DNA of 36,098 nt from Euzebyales bacterium. GTDB lineage: Bacteria; Actinomycetota; Nitriliruptoria; Euzebyales; Egibacteraceae. A program made the translations under genes and the position numbers. The stretch is from contig JACDBB010000040.1 in NCBI GenBank assembly GCA_013695145.1, positions 1-36,098 on the forward strand. The letters are read 5' to 3'. Shown here piece after piece: positions 8,478-17,026 of the stretch. Within the stretch, counting starts at the first letter, position 1; each line of letters starts with the position of its first letter. The notes under the pieces are model-generated. The model did no database searches, was not told the origin of the DNA, and saw only the letters and a program-made list of their open reading frames with translations.

Positions 8478-9208
8478 GGCTCGACGGCGCGGGGACGCCG
8501 GAGGCGACGTGGCGCACGTGGGAGGCACCGTCCGCCTGGCCGGACTTCGGGTTCGGCGCACCAGGGCGCGTCGTGGTGGTCGCACCGCATCCGGACGACG
8601 AGACCTTCGGGGTGGGCGGCCTGCTCCACGACCTGCGGGTCGCGGGATGGCACGTCGAGATCGTGGCGGTGACCGATGGCGAGGGCTCGCACCCTGGGTC
8701 GCGGACCGTCTCCCCGGCCGCGCTCGTCGGCCGCCGGGCCGCCGAGCGCGAGGGTGCGTTGGGGCATCTCGGCCTCGACACCGCGCCCGTCCACCGGCTG
8801 GGGCTGCCGGACGCGCAGGTCACCGCGCACGAGGACGCCCTCACCGAGCTCCTCGGAGGATTGCTGCCCGGCACGGATCTGTGCCTGACCACGTGGGCAC
8901 ACGACGGACACGCCGATCACGAGGCGACGGGACGGGCGACCGCCCGTGCAGCCGCCGGGGTCGAGGTCCTCATGGTCAGCTTTCCGATCTGGATGTGGGA
9001 CTGGGCGACCCCCGAGGACCCGCGGGTGCCCTGGGCGCGCGCGCGGCGGGTCACGCTGTCACCCGCGGCCTGTACCGCCAAGCGCGCAGCCGCCCAGATG
9101 TTCCTCAGCCAGACGCAGCCTCTGGAGGCGGGTCGGGGGGACGCGACGATCGTCCCCCCCGGGATGCTCGCCCACCTCACACGCGCCTGGGAGACGCTGC
9201 TCACGTGA
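8471..9208 (+). CDS. PIG-L (LmbE-like) family deacetylase
   Basis: A 245-residue zinc-dependent deacetylase of the PIG-L/LmbE family (PF02585), which removes acetyl groups from N-acetylglucosamine-type substrates in glycolipids and thiols such as mycothiol. The first zinc motif, PHPDDE, is at residues 39-44. The second, in HDGHADHEATG near 144-154, supplies the HxxH pair at 147 and 150. A VTDGEGSHPGS loop near 68-78 fits the active-site rim of the family. It overlaps its neighbours on both sides: 7 bases with the dehydrogenase-like gene and 4 bases (GTGA) with the methyltransferase. MshB of mycothiol synthesis belongs to this family, but the neighbours argue for a different substrate. I infer that it deacetylates an amino sugar added by the GT2 enzyme of the same operon. 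Confidence 0.88.
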   Translation: MVRLDGAGTPEATWRTWEAPSAWPDFGFGAPGRVVVVAPHPDDETFGVGGLLHDLRVAGWHVEIVAVTDGEGSHPGSRTVSPAALVGRRAAEREGALGHLGLDTAPVHRLGLPDAQVTAHEDALTELLGGLLPGTDLCLTTWAHDGHADHEATGRATARAAAGVEVLMVSFPIWMWDWATPEDPRVPWARARRVTLSPAACTAKRAAAQMFLSQTQPLEAGRGDATIVPPGMLAHLTRAWETLLT

Positions 9209-9777
9209 CGCCGACCGATGTCGCCGCGCACTTCGACCGCCGCTACGCCGATGATTCGGACCCGTGGGGGGCCAGCACCCGCTGGTACGAGCGGCGCAAG
9301 CGGGATCTCGCCCTGGCCGCGCTGGGACGGGAGCACTACGGCCGCGTCTTCGAGCCCGGCTGCGGCAGCGGAGCGATGACCGCCGCGCTGGCCCCGCGCT
9401 GCGACCACCTGCTCGCTCTCGACGTCGCCGCCCGTGCCGTCGAGGCCACCCGCGCGCGCACGGCGTCGCTGCCGCAGGTGCGGGTGTGCCGCGGGACGAT
9501 CCCGGCGGACTGGCCCACCGGCAGCCTGGACCTCGTCGTGCTGTCGGAGGTTGCGTACTACCTCGAACCCGAGGCCGTCCGGCGGGTCGCTGGCCTGATC
9601 ACGGCGGCGCTCGCACCAGGCGGCGAGCTGCTCGCCGTGCACTGGCGCGGCCGGGCGGATGACCTGCGGCTCAGCGCCGCAGCGGCGCACGAGGCGCTGG
9701 CATCCGCCGGCGGCCTAGACCTGCAGGTCGCCCTGGTGGACCCCCGGTTCCTCCTGGCGACGTGGCGCCGCCGGTGA
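9205..9777 (+). CDS. SAM-dependent methyltransferase, NodS-like
   Basis: A 190-residue class I methyltransferase. Motif I is VFEPGCGSGAMT near residues 48-59; motif II ends LLALDVAARAV, and the motif IV region is LDLVVLSEVAYYLE. The pattern DPWxxxxxxYERRKRDL near the N-terminus and the SEVAYYL segment match the NodS family (PF05401), whose founding member N-methylates the deacetylated glucosamine end of rhizobial chitooligosaccharides. GTG 9205 overlaps the TGA of the PIG-L gene, and the next gene overlaps its own TGA, so all are translationally coupled. Being next to an amide deacetylase suggests N-methylation of a freshly exposed amine; that is inference. The NodS resemblance is from reading the sequence, not from a search. 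Confidence 0.85.
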   Translation: MTPTDVAAHFDRRYADDSDPWGASTRWYERRKRDLALAALGREHYGRVFEPGCGSGAMTAALAPRCDHLLALDVAARAVEATRARTASLPQVRVCRGTIPADWPTGSLDLVVLSEVAYYLEPEAVRRVAGLITAALAPGGELLAVHWRGRADDLRLSAAAAHEALASAGGLDLQVALVDPRFLLATWRRR

Positions 9778-10490
9778 GCTCGACCGCACGGACCATCACG
9801 CAGGTCGCCGTGGTGGTGCCCGCCAGGGACGAGGCCGAAGGTCTGCCCGCGGCCCTGGCCGCCTTGACCGTGGCCATGGGCCGCGTCGCGGTGGCCTGCC
9901 CGCGGCAGCGGCTCTTGATCGTGGCGGATTCCTGCAGCGACGGCACCGCAGACCTTGCCAAACGGCACGGCCCGACCGGCACGCAGGTGGTTGAGGTCGA
10001 CGTCGGCAACGTGGGCGCAGCCCGGCGGCGCGGGTTCACCCAGGCGCTGCGCTCCTGGGTGGACGACCCCGAGCGGTGCTGGCTCGCCACCACCGACGCG
10101 GACAGCGCGGTGCCGCCCGACTGGCTCGAGGCGCAGCTTCATCTGGCCCTGGCCGGGTGGGACGCGGTCGCCGGCCCGATCGCGATCACCGACTGGACGT
10201 CCTGGCCGCCGACGGTGCGGCACCGCCTGCAGGCCCACCGGCGTGCGCAGCACGCACCATCCGCGCATGGGGCGAACCTGGGCTGCAGCGCCGCCGCCTA
10301 CTTGGACGCCGGGGGGATGCCGCCGCTCGCGACCTCCGAGGACCGCGCGCTGTGGCTGGCCATCGGGGGGACCGGGCGTCCGGTCTGCCACAGCACGGCC
10401 GCCCCGGTCATCACCAGCGCGCGGCGCCATGGCCGTGCCCCGGGCGGCCTGGCCCAGCTGCTCACGGAGCTCGAGGACCTGCCCGCTTGA
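9774..10490 (+). CDS. Family 2 glycosyltransferase
   Basis: A 238-residue GT-A fold glycosyltransferase. The N-terminal strand and nucleotide loop read VAVVVPARDEAEGLP (about residues 11-25), followed by IVADSCSDGTADLA. The metal-binding DxD motif is in LATTDADSAVPPDW near 105-118. Acceptor-side blocks are LGCSAAAYLDAGGMP and SEDRALWLAI, the latter matching the ED motif of GT2 enzymes. There is no membrane segment, so it is a soluble enzyme, unlike NodC or chitin synthases. I used GTG 9774, which overlaps the methyltransferase stop as GTGA; a GTG at 9762 would add four residues. It ends the operon, with a hairpin 60 bases downstream. The donor sugar cannot be read from the sequence. Confidence 0.85.
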   Translation: MSSTARTITQVAVVVPARDEAEGLPAALAALTVAMGRVAVACPRQRLLIVADSCSDGTADLAKRHGPTGTQVVEVDVGNVGAARRRGFTQALRSWVDDPERCWLATTDADSAVPPDWLEAQLHLALAGWDAVAGPIAITDWTSWPPTVRHRLQAHRRAQHAPSAHGANLGCSAAAYLDAGGMPPLATSEDRALWLAIGGTGRPVCHSTAAPVITSARRHGRAPGGLAQLLTELEDLPA

Positions 10491-10549
10491 GACGTGAATG
10501 CGCCATCCCGCAGGGTGCGGCCGCCAGGGCCCCATGCGGTGCTGATACG

Positions 10550-10569
10550 GAGCGCCACGAGAGGCGCTC
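10550..10569. terminator. Hairpin between convergent GT2 and glnA
   Basis: A perfect 7-bp stem, GAGCGCC-ACGAGA-GGCGCTC, in the 146-base gap between the ends of two convergent genes. It has no long T run, which is usual for such GC-rich genomes. A bidirectional terminator is likely. Confidence 0.5.
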
Positions 10570-10636
10570 TTGGACCGGAGCGGGGATGCCGTGCCGCTCT
10601 CTGAGACGCGTTCCCGCAGGTCAGCGGCCTGCATCC

Positions 10637-12055
10637 TCAGAGGTCGTAGTACAGGTGGAACTCGTAGGGGTGCGGGCGGAGGCGGACCTGGGAGACCTCC
10701 TCGTCCATCTTGTAGCCGACCCACGTCTCGATGAGGTCCTCGGTGAACACGCCGCCCTCGAGCAGGAACTCGTGGTCGTCCTCGAGGGCCGCCAGGGCCT
10801 CCTCGAGGCTGGCCGGCACGCTGGGCAGGTCGAGCAGCGCCTCCCGGGGCAGCTCGTAGATGTCCTTGTCGACGGGGTCGGGCGGCTCGATCCTGTTGCG
10901 GACGCCGTCCAGCCCGGCCATCAGCATGGCGCTGAACGCAAGGTAGGGGTTGCACGAGGGGTCGGGCACCCGGAACTCGACGCGCTTGGCCTTGGGCGAT
11001 TTGGAGATCAGCGGGATGCGGCAGGCGGCGGAACGGTTGCGCTGGCTGTACACGAGGTTCACGGGCGCCTCGTAGCCGGGGACCAGCCGTCGGTAGCTGT
11101 TGGTGGTGGGGTTGGAGAAGGCGAGCACCGCCGGGGCGTGGAGCAGCAGGCCGCCGATGTAGTGCCTGGCGACGTCCGACAGCTGCGCGTAGCCCTGCTC
11201 GTCGAAGAACAGCGGCTCGTCGCCGTTCCACAGCGACATGTGCGTGTGCATCCCCGAGCCGTTGTCGCCGAAGATCGGCTTCGGCATGAACGTCACGGTC
11301 TTCATGTACTTCAGGCCGACGTTCTTGACGATGTACTTGAACATCATCAGCTTGTCGGCCATCGACAGCAGCGTGTCGAAGCGCACGTCGATCTCGGCCT
11401 GCCCCGCGGTGCCGACCTCGTGGTGCTGCAGCTCCACCTCGATCCCCGCCTGCTCGAGCTGGACCACCATCTCCGAGCGCAGGTCAGTGAAGTGGTCCAT
11501 CGGCGGGACGGGGAAGTAGCCCTGCTTGTGGCGGGGCTTGTAGCCGAGGTTGGGGCCCTCGTCGCGGCCCGAGTTCCACTGCGCCTCGATGGAGTCGACG
11601 CGGTAGTAGGACTCCTTGGCGTTGGTGTCGAAGCGCACGTCGTCGAGGATGAAGAACTCAGCCTCCGGGCCGAAGTACGCCGTGTCGGCGATCCCCGAGC
11701 CGGCCAGATGGGACTCGGCCTTCTGGGCGACGTAACGGGGGTCACGGCTGTAGGGCTCACCGGTGAGCGGGTCGCGCACGAAGCAGTTGAGGATCAGGGT
11801 CTTGTGCTGGCGGAACGAGTCGAGCACCGCCGTCGAGGCGTCCGCCACCAGCACCATGTCGGACTCCTGGATCTCCTGGAACCCGCGGATCGACGAGCCG
11901 TCGAAGCCGACGCCGTCGGTGAAGGCGTCCTCGTCGAGCGCGTGCGCGGGCAGCGTGTAGTGCTGCATCAGGCCTGGCAGATCGCAGAACCGGAAGTCGA
12001 CGAAGGCGATCTCATCGTCGCTGATCCGGGACAGCACCTCATCTGGGGTGGACAA
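10637..12055 (-). CDS. glnA: Glutamine synthetase type I
   Basis: A 472-residue glutamine synthetase making glutamine from glutamate, ammonia and ATP; dodecameric in this family. Visible signatures are [14 protein letters not shown] near the N-terminus, the metal-site block [22 protein letters not shown], the ATP-site block [12 protein letters not shown], and the [17 protein letters not shown] loop. The C-terminal DKDIYELP near residue 400 holds the tyrosine that GlnE adenylylates, so this is the regulated beta type. The start is TTG at 12055, with AAAGGA 7 bases upstream; no ATG or GTG fits the conserved N-terminus better. A four-site GlnR-type operator and a -10 box lie upstream, so expression probably responds to nitrogen. 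Together with glnE at 69-3098 this gives the core of nitrogen control in the window. Confidence 0.97.
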   Translation of the reverse strand: MSTPDEVLSRISDDEIAFVDFRFCDLPGLMQHYTLPAHALDEDAFTDGVGFDGSSIRGFQEIQESDMVLVADASTAVLDSFRQHKTLILNCFVRDPLTGEPYSRDPRYVAQKAESHLAGSGIADTAYFGPEAEFFILDDVRFDTNAKESYYRVDSIEAQWNSGRDEGPNLGYKPRHKQGYFPVPPMDHFTDLRSEMVVQLEQAGIEVELQHHEVGTAGQAEIDVRFDTLLSMADKLMMFKYIVKNVGLKYMKTVTFMPKPIFGDNGSGMHTHMSLWNGDEPLFFDEQGYAQLSDVARHYIGGLLLHAPAVLAFSNPTTNSYRRLVPGYEAPVNLVYSQRNRSAACRIPLISKSPKAKRVEFRVPDPSCNPYLAFSAMLMAGLDGVRNRIEPPDPVDKDIYELPREALLDLPSVPASLEEALAALEDDHEFLLEGGVFTEDLIETWVGYKMDEEVSQVRLRPHPYEFHLYYDL

Positions 12056-12108
12056 CGTCGAGTCCTTTCAGGGCGTCGGTGCGGGGTCGGCTGTCGAGAG
12101 CGGCGCTC

Positions 12109-12114
12109 ACCCTA
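12109..12114 (-). promoter_or_regulatory. -10 box of the glnA promoter
   Basis: TAGGGT on the minus strand, about 54 bases before the glnA TTG, giving a leader of roughly 45 bases. The GlnR-type sites begin 10 bases further upstream and cover the -35 position, as expected for an activator that replaces a weak -35 element. Confidence 0.5.
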
Positions 12115-12124
12115 CGGTCGAGGG

Positions 12125-12162
12125 GTGTCCCGGCGATTTCCCGACTGTTTCGCTGATGTTAC
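12125..12162 (-). promoter_or_regulatory. Probable GlnR operator upstream of glnA
   Basis: Read on the minus strand, four pentamers are separated by exactly six bases each: GTAAC (12162-12158), GAAAC (12151-12147), GAAAT (12140-12136) and GACAC (12129-12125). This is the alternating a-site/b-site layout (GTnAC-n6-GAAAC) described for the nitrogen regulator GlnR in Streptomyces and mycobacteria. The first pair is a perfect match; the second pair is weaker. The outer site overlaps the stop codon of the mscS-like gene. GlnR itself is not in the window. Confidence 0.75.
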
Positions 12163-13325
12163 GGGCCGTGGGGGTCGGCGGGTGAGGGCTGTTCTGGCTC
12201 CACCTCCGCATCGCTGTTGTGCGCCAGCGGGCCCCACCCGTCGCCGGACGGTTCGCGGCTGCTGTCCTGGCGGACCCATACCGTCCGCTGCGGGAACGGG
12301 ATCTCGATCCCGCGCTCGTCGAACGCGCGCTTGATGCGGGCGCGCAGCTCTCGCTCGATGGCCCACTGCTTGGCGGGCTTGACCTTGGCGACCACGCGGA
12401 TGGTGACCTCGTCCGCGGCCAGCGCCTGCACACCCCACACCTCGGTCTTCTCGACGAAGGAACTGGACCACATCTCCTCGTCGGCCATCACGTCGGCCAC
12501 CTCCTTGATGATGGCCGAGGCCTCGTCGACGTCGGTCTCGTAGGCGACGCCGACGTCGAGCAGCGCACGCGACCACAGCTGGCTCGAGTTGCCGACCCGC
12601 CGGATCTCACCGTTGGGCACGTGCCACAGGGTTCCCATGACGTCCCGGACGCGGGTGGTGCGCAGACTGACGCCCTCGACCACCCCGGTGGCCTCACCGA
12701 GGTTGACGATGTCGCCCACGCCGTACTGGTCCTCCAGGAGCATGAAAATGCCGGACAGGAAATCCTTCACGAGGTTCTGCGCCCCGAAGCCGAGCGCGAT
12801 CCCGACGATCCCCGCGCCGGCGATCAGCGGACCCAGGTTGATGCGGAACACCCCGAGGATCATCACGAGCGCGATCGTCCAGATCACGAACGTGCCGACG
12901 CTGCGCAGCACCCCGGCGATCGTCTCGGTGCGCATCGTCGTGCGCGCCAGGTCGATGGGCGCGGTGTCCTTCAGGGGAGCCCGCTCCCGCAGGGTACCGA
13001 GCCGTCCGGACCCCCGCTCGCTCATCCTGCGCACGAACCGCCTGATCGACCGCTTCATCACCCGGTTCGCGATCCAGGCGATCGCAACGATCAGCAGGAT
13101 GCGGAACACGCTGGGGATCAGCTGCCCGGCGATCGACGCCAGCAGCTCGTTGTTCGTGCGCTCGAAGACGAACGTGCAGACCGGGCCGGGCTCGGCCGCC
13201 CCGCAAGCGTTCTGGACGGCCGTCGCGAACTCCTCGCGCGGGACGATGATCTCCGTCTCGGTCGCACCGGGAGTCGGTTCCAGCTGGGCCAGCACGGCGA
13301 GGTCGGGCAGATGCGGCGGGCGCAT
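12159..13325 (-). CDS. Small-conductance mechanosensitive channel, MscS family
   Basis: A 388-residue membrane protein of the MscS family (PF00924), which opens under membrane tension to release solutes during osmotic downshock. An N-terminal periplasmic stretch with two cysteines (QNACG, GPVCTF) precedes membrane segments at [18 protein letters not shown] and [16 protein letters not shown]. The pore helix TM3 follows: [20 protein letters not shown] and [20 protein letters not shown] beta domain ([19 protein letters not shown]) and the C-terminal alpha/beta domain complete the fold, ending in an acidic tail. I chose ATG 13325 at MRPPHLPD; the frame stays open to 13646, but that stretch is not protein-like. 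The start has no strong ribosome site. It lies upstream of glnA on the same strand but is probably not co-regulated. Confidence 0.92.
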   Translation of the reverse strand: MRPPHLPDLAVLAQLEPTPGATETEIIVPREEFATAVQNACGAAEPGPVCTFVFERTNNELLASIAGQLIPSVFRILLIVAIAWIANRVMKRSIRRFVRRMSERGSGRLGTLRERAPLKDTAPIDLARTTMRTETIAGVLRSVGTFVIWTIALVMILGVFRINLGPLIAGAGIVGIALGFGAQNLVKDFLSGIFMLLEDQYGVGDIVNLGEATGVVEGVSLRTTRVRDVMGTLWHVPNGEIRRVGNSSQLWSRALLDVGVAYETDVDEASAIIKEVADVMADEEMWSSSFVEKTEVWGVQALAADEVTIRVVAKVKPAKQWAIERELRARIKRAFDERGIEIPFPQRTVWVRQDSSREPSGDGWGPLAHNSDAEVEPEQPSPADPHGP

Positions 13326-13512
13326 CGGCGGGATCAGCTCCTTGCGGGTGTGGCGGTCGACGGCTGCGTCACGCGAGCGTACCGCCGCTCGTCCGCGGTG
13401 CTCCCCGCCGGTCGGTGTCCGCGTGGACGAGGCTCGGCACGGGTTGTGGACGCCGCGACCGGCCCATGCGAGGGTTGCTGGCCACCACAGGCGACCAGCG
13501 AGGAGCAACGGC

Positions 13513-14601
13513 ATGGCACCCGTCGAGGTACGAGGCGTCGTCGCCCGCAGCAAGGGCGCACCGGTCGCGCTCGAGACGATCCTGGTCCCCGAGCCAGGGC
13601 CAGGGGAGGCGCGCGTCCGGGTGCAGGCGTGCGGCGTGTGCCACACCGACCTGCACTACCGCCAGGGCGCGATCAACGACGACTTCCCGTTCCTGCTCGG
13701 CCACGAGGCGGCGGGGGTCGTCGAGGCCGTCGGTCCGGACGTCACGGACGTCGTCGCGGGGGACTACGTCATCCTCAACTGGCGCGCGGTGTGCGGGTCC
13801 TGCCGGGCATGCCGCCGCGGGCGGCCGTGGTACTGCTTCTCGACCCACAACGCCACCCAGGCCATGACTCTTGCGGACGGCACGGGATTGTCCGCCGCAC
13901 TCGGCATCGGGGCGTTCGCCGAGCTGACCCTGGTCGCCGCCGGCCAGTGCACGAAGGTGGACCCTGCGGTCGAGCCCGCCGTCGCCGGCCTCCTCGGGTG
14001 CGGGGTGATGGCGGGGGTCGGCGCGGCGATCAACACCGGCGAGGTCACGCGGGGGGACACCGTGGCGGTGATCGGGTGCGGCGGTGTCGGCGACGGCGCC
14101 GTGGCCGGCGCGTTCCTGGCGGGCGCACGTCGGATCATCGCCGTCGACATCGACGAGCGGAAGCTCGACTGGGCCACGCAGTTCGGCGCCACGGACGTCG
14201 TCAACGCCCGCGAGACGGACCCTGTCGAGGCCGTCCGGGAGCTGACCGGAGGGTTCGGCGCCGACGTGGTCATCGACGCGGTCGGACACCCGGAGACCTA
14301 CCTGCAGGCGTTCCGCGCCAGAGACCTTGCCGGCACGGTCGTGCTGGTCGGGGTGCCCGACCCCACCATGACCGTCGAGCTGCCCATGATCGAGATCTTC
14401 GGGCGCGGCGGCGCGCTGAAGTCCTCGTGGTACGGCGACTGCCTGCCCTCGCGGGATTTTCCGACGCTGGTCGACCTGTACCTGCAAGGCAGGCTGCCGC
14501 TGGACAAGTTCGTCAGCGAGACGATCGGCATCGGCGACGTCGAGGACGCCTTCGCCAGCATGGACCGCGGCGACGTGCTCCGATCGGTGGTGATGCTGTG
14601 A
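13513..14601 (+). CDS. mscR: Mycothiol-dependent formaldehyde dehydrogenase / S-nitrosomycothiol reductase
   Basis: A 362-residue zinc-dependent, NAD-linked alcohol dehydrogenase that oxidises S-hydroxymethylmycothiol to S-formylmycothiol and also reduces S-nitrosomycothiol. Catalytic zinc motifs are [10 protein letters not shown] and LGHEAAG. The structural zinc is held by [15 protein letters not shown]. The coenzyme loop is [11 protein letters not shown]. Blocks shared with the mycobacterial MscR are [26 protein letters not shown]-like [42 protein letters not shown] and the terminal LRSVVML. ATG 13513 has GAGGAG 8-9 bases upstream. The next gene encodes a metallo-hydrolase whose start overlaps this stop, matching the order seen in mycobacteria. 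The enzyme implies that the organism makes mycothiol. Confidence 0.95.
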   Translation: MAPVEVRGVVARSKGAPVALETILVPEPGPGEARVRVQACGVCHTDLHYRQGAINDDFPFLLGHEAAGVVEAVGPDVTDVVAGDYVILNWRAVCGSCRACRRGRPWYCFSTHNATQAMTLADGTGLSAALGIGAFAELTLVAAGQCTKVDPAVEPAVAGLLGCGVMAGVGAAINTGEVTRGDTVAVIGCGGVGDGAVAGAFLAGARRIIAVDIDERKLDWATQFGATDVVNARETDPVEAVRELTGGFGADVVIDAVGHPETYLQAFRARDLAGTVVLVGVPDPTMTVELPMIEIFGRGGALKSSWYGDCLPSRDFPTLVDLYLQGRLPLDKFVSETIGIGDVEDAFASMDRGDVLRSVVML

Positions 14602-15230
14602 TGGGCGCGCGCATCGAACGCGTCGTCACCAGCGGCGTGTTCTCGCTCGACGGACAGGACCTCGACGTCGACAACAACGTCTGGCTCGTGGGCGACGACC
14701 GTGAGGTCCTCATCATCGACGCCGCGCACGACGCAGGGGCCATCCTGGACGCCGTCGGCGATCGATCCGTCGTCGCACTGGTGCTCAGCCACGGCCACAA
14801 CGACCACATCAACGCGGCGCTCGACGTCGCCAGCGCGGCGGGCGCAGAGATAGCGCTTCACCCCGCGGACACGATGCTGTGGGACGCGGTGCACCCAAAC
14901 CTCGCCCCGCACATCGCTCTTGACGAGCGCCTTGGCTTCGAGGTCGCAGGCGTCCGGCTGGAGGTGCTGCACACGCCGGGCCACTCACCTGGCGGCGTGT
15001 CGCTGCACTGTCCGGACCTGGGGGCGGTCTTCACCGGCGACACGCTCTTCAACGGCGGGCCGGGCGCCACGGGGCGCTCCTACTCCGACTTCCCGACGAT
15101 CCTGGCCTCGATCAGGGACAAGCTGCTCGGCCTGCCGCCTCCGACGCGGGTCCTCACCGGCCACGGCGACGAGACGACCATCGCCGACGAGGCGCCCGAC
15201 TACGGCGCCTGGGTGGCCCGCGGCCACTGA
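14601..15230 (+). CDS. Metallo-beta-lactamase-fold hydrolase, candidate S-formylmycothiol hydrolase
   Basis: A 209-residue glyoxalase-II-type hydrolase. The zinc-binding HxHxDH is SHGHNDHINAAL near residue 57; further ligands are in HTPGHSPGG, FTGDTLF and LTGHGDET. The ATG overlaps the mscR stop by one base, and a GTG one codon earlier could also serve, so the two genes are translationally coupled. Because MscR produces S-formylmycothiol, this enzyme is a good candidate to release formate and regenerate mycothiol. That role is inferred from coupling; the family as a whole cleaves many thioesters. Confidence 0.87.
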   Translation: MGARIERVVTSGVFSLDGQDLDVDNNVWLVGDDREVLIIDAAHDAGAILDAVGDRSVVALVLSHGHNDHINAALDVASAAGAEIALHPADTMLWDAVHPNLAPHIALDERLGFEVAGVRLEVLHTPGHSPGGVSLHCPDLGAVFTGDTLFNGGPGATGRSYSDFPTILASIRDKLLGLPPPTRVLTGHGDETTIADEAPDYGAWVARGH

Positions 15231-15241
15231 ACGGTGTGCCG

Positions 15242-15247
15242 TACCCT
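15242..15247 (+). promoter_or_regulatory. -10 box of a leaderless promoter for the methyltransferase fusion
   Basis: TACCCT ends 6 bases before the ATG at 15254, the spacing of a leaderless transcript. It supports ATG 15254 over an upstream in-frame start at 15236, which would precede the box. Confidence 0.5.
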
Positions 15248-15253
15248 GCACAG

Positions 15254-17026
15254 ATGAGCGCCAGCGGGTACCCGCGGGAGGTGACGTCGACCAGCTACCG
15301 TCACCTTCTCGACGTCATCGCCGCCGACCGCTGCGTCGTCACCGACGGCGGCATCGCCACCGAGATTCCTCGGCTCGAGGGCGTGGACACCTCGCTCGAC
15401 GAGGCGCTGTGGGGCCTCGGCACGCTTCTCGAGGCGCCCGATGCGGTGCTGCGCGTCCACCGTTCCTACGTCGACGCCGGCTGCGACGTGATCTCGACCA
15501 ACACCTGGGGGCTGCCGAGCGCGATCCACACGCCGGGAGTCCAGCTGAGCGGGACGAGCCGGCCCGTGCACTGGATGGACCTCGCCCGCCAAGGGATTCG
15601 ACTCGCGCGCCGGGCGGTCGACGAGGGGGCGCGCTCGAGCGAGTGCGCCGTAGCGTTCTCGCTGAACGCCGAGCTGGACGCCATAGACGGTCTGGAGACG
15701 GTGCGCCTGCTCTCCAGGGTGTTCGCCGACGACCCTCCAGACCTCATCCTGTTCGAGACCCTGTCGCTGATCAGACCATCGCTGCATGCCGTCGTCGATG
15801 CCCTGGTCGCGACGGGCCTGCCGCTGTGGCTGTCGTTCCGGCGTTGCAGGCAGGGGGTGTGCGGCGTCTTCGGACAGCATTGGGGCGGGCCGGAAGGCGA
15901 CGGGTTCGGGCGCGCCGCGCGCCAGTTCGAGGATGCCGGGGTGGGCGCGATGCTGATCAACTGCATCCCGCCCGATCATGTCGTTGGGATGGTCAGCTAC
16001 CTGCGTGATTTCGCGGACCTGCCGTTGGGCGTCTACCCGAACCTCGGCTACTACACGAGCCAGCGGTGGCAGTCAGCCCCCGAAGTCAGCGGAGAGCAGT
16101 ACGCGGAGATGGCCGCGCGCTGGAGGGCAGAGGGCGCCCAGATCATCGGCGGCTGCTGCGGCGTTGGTCCGCAGCACATCACCGCCGCACGGGCGCGGCT
16201 GGAGGGGGTGCCGCGAGGGCGCGAGGAACGCCATGAGCCGGAGACGATCGACCCGCGTCGGCAACCGCTCGAGGCGTCCCTGCCGACGCCGTGGACCGAC
16301 GAGCGCGGCCGCCACCTCTACCCGCTCGAGCTGCCAGAGCTGGCCGTTGACTCGCGGGTGTTCGCGCCGACCGAGGGCTCCTACCTCGTCTGGCGGCACC
16401 TGTTCTCCTACAACGTCGGAGCGGGCCAGCGCTGCCTCGACGTCGGCTGCGGGGCGGGCCTGCAGACCGTGCAGCTCGCACTCAACGGCGCGAAGGCCGT
16501 CCGAGCTATCGACATCGAGCCGCGCGCCGCGCACAACACCCTGAGCAACGCGTTCCGCAACGGTGTGGCCGATCGCGTGACCGCCGCCGCGGCCGACCTG
16601 TTCGAGTGGGTTCCCGAGGAGCGCTACGAGGTGGTGGTCGCGAGCCTGTACCAGACGCCGGTCGACCCCTTCCAGCAGCTGGCCAGCCACCGCCCACTGG
16701 ACTACTGGGGACGCAACCTCCTCGACCACCTGTTCACGAAGCTTCCCCACGCCCTGGCGCCCGGCGGAGCCGCCTACGTGCTGCACCTGTCCATCCTGTC
16801 CCAGCAGCGGACCGCTGAGCTGCTGGAGGCCAATGGCCTTTCCGGCGAGGTCATCGACTTCGCGGTGTTTCCGTTCGCCGACCACTTCGTCGATGCCCTG
16901 CCGCAGATCGCCAAGGTCGAGTCGCAGTCGGACGCCTATCACCTCGACGTCTCCGGGACGGCGACGATGGTGGCCTACCTGCTGAAGGTGACCCGGGTCG
17001 AGGACTCGGCCCGCGACGATTCCTAA
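15254..17026 (+). CDS. Fusion of homocysteine S-methyltransferase and SAM-dependent methyltransferase domains
   Basis: A 590-residue two-domain protein. Residues ~15-310 are a homocysteine S-methyltransferase barrel (PF02574): VVTDGGIATEI near the start, DVISTNTWG in the middle, and zinc cysteines at C237 (LINCIPPD) and C301/C302 (GGCCGVGP). A charged linker follows. Residues ~370-590 form a class I SAM methyltransferase with motif I CLDVGCGAGLQTVQ near 394-407 and AIDIEPRA as motif II; the usual NPPY place reads ASLYQTPVDP, so it is not a standard N6-type enzyme. One half makes methionine from homocysteine, the other uses SAM and yields SAH. A local methyl cycle is a tempting inference, but the acceptors are unknown. 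Its stop overlaps the lipA stop, convergently. The sequence is continuous, so the fusion is real as read. Confidence 0.85.
   Translation: MSASGYPREVTSTSYRHLLDVIAADRCVVTDGGIATEIPRLEGVDTSLDEALWGLGTLLEAPDAVLRVHRSYVDAGCDVISTNTWGLPSAIHTPGVQLSGTSRPVHWMDLARQGIRLARRAVDEGARSSECAVAFSLNAELDAIDGLETVRLLSRVFADDPPDLILFETLSLIRPSLHAVVDALVATGLPLWLSFRRCRQGVCGVFGQHWGGPEGDGFGRAARQFEDAGVGAMLINCIPPDHVVGMVSYLRDFADLPLGVYPNLGYYTSQRWQSAPEVSGEQYAEMAARWRAEGAQIIGGCCGVGPQHITAARARLEGVPRGREERHEPETIDPRRQPLEASLPTPWTDERGRHLYPLELPELAVDSRVFAPTEGSYLVWRHLFSYNVGAGQRCLDVGCGAGLQTVQLALNGAKAVRAIDIEPRAAHNTLSNAFRNGVADRVTAAAADLFEWVPEERYEVVVASLYQTPVDPFQQLASHRPLDYWGRNLLDHLFTKLPHALAPGGAAYVLHLSILSQQRTAELLEANGLSGEVIDFAVFPFADHFVDALPQIAKVESQSDAYHLDVSGTATMVAYLLKVTRVEDSARDDS

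Noticed and set aside
10076-12334. A plus-strand open frame of 752 codons across the glnA region
   Set aside because: It lies antisense to glnA, whose motifs are beyond doubt. High GC keeps antisense frames open.
12219-15230. A plus-strand frame of 1003 codons that ends with the metallo-hydrolase
   Set aside because: Only its last 210 codons are real (from 14601). The rest runs opposite mscS and out of frame through mscR.
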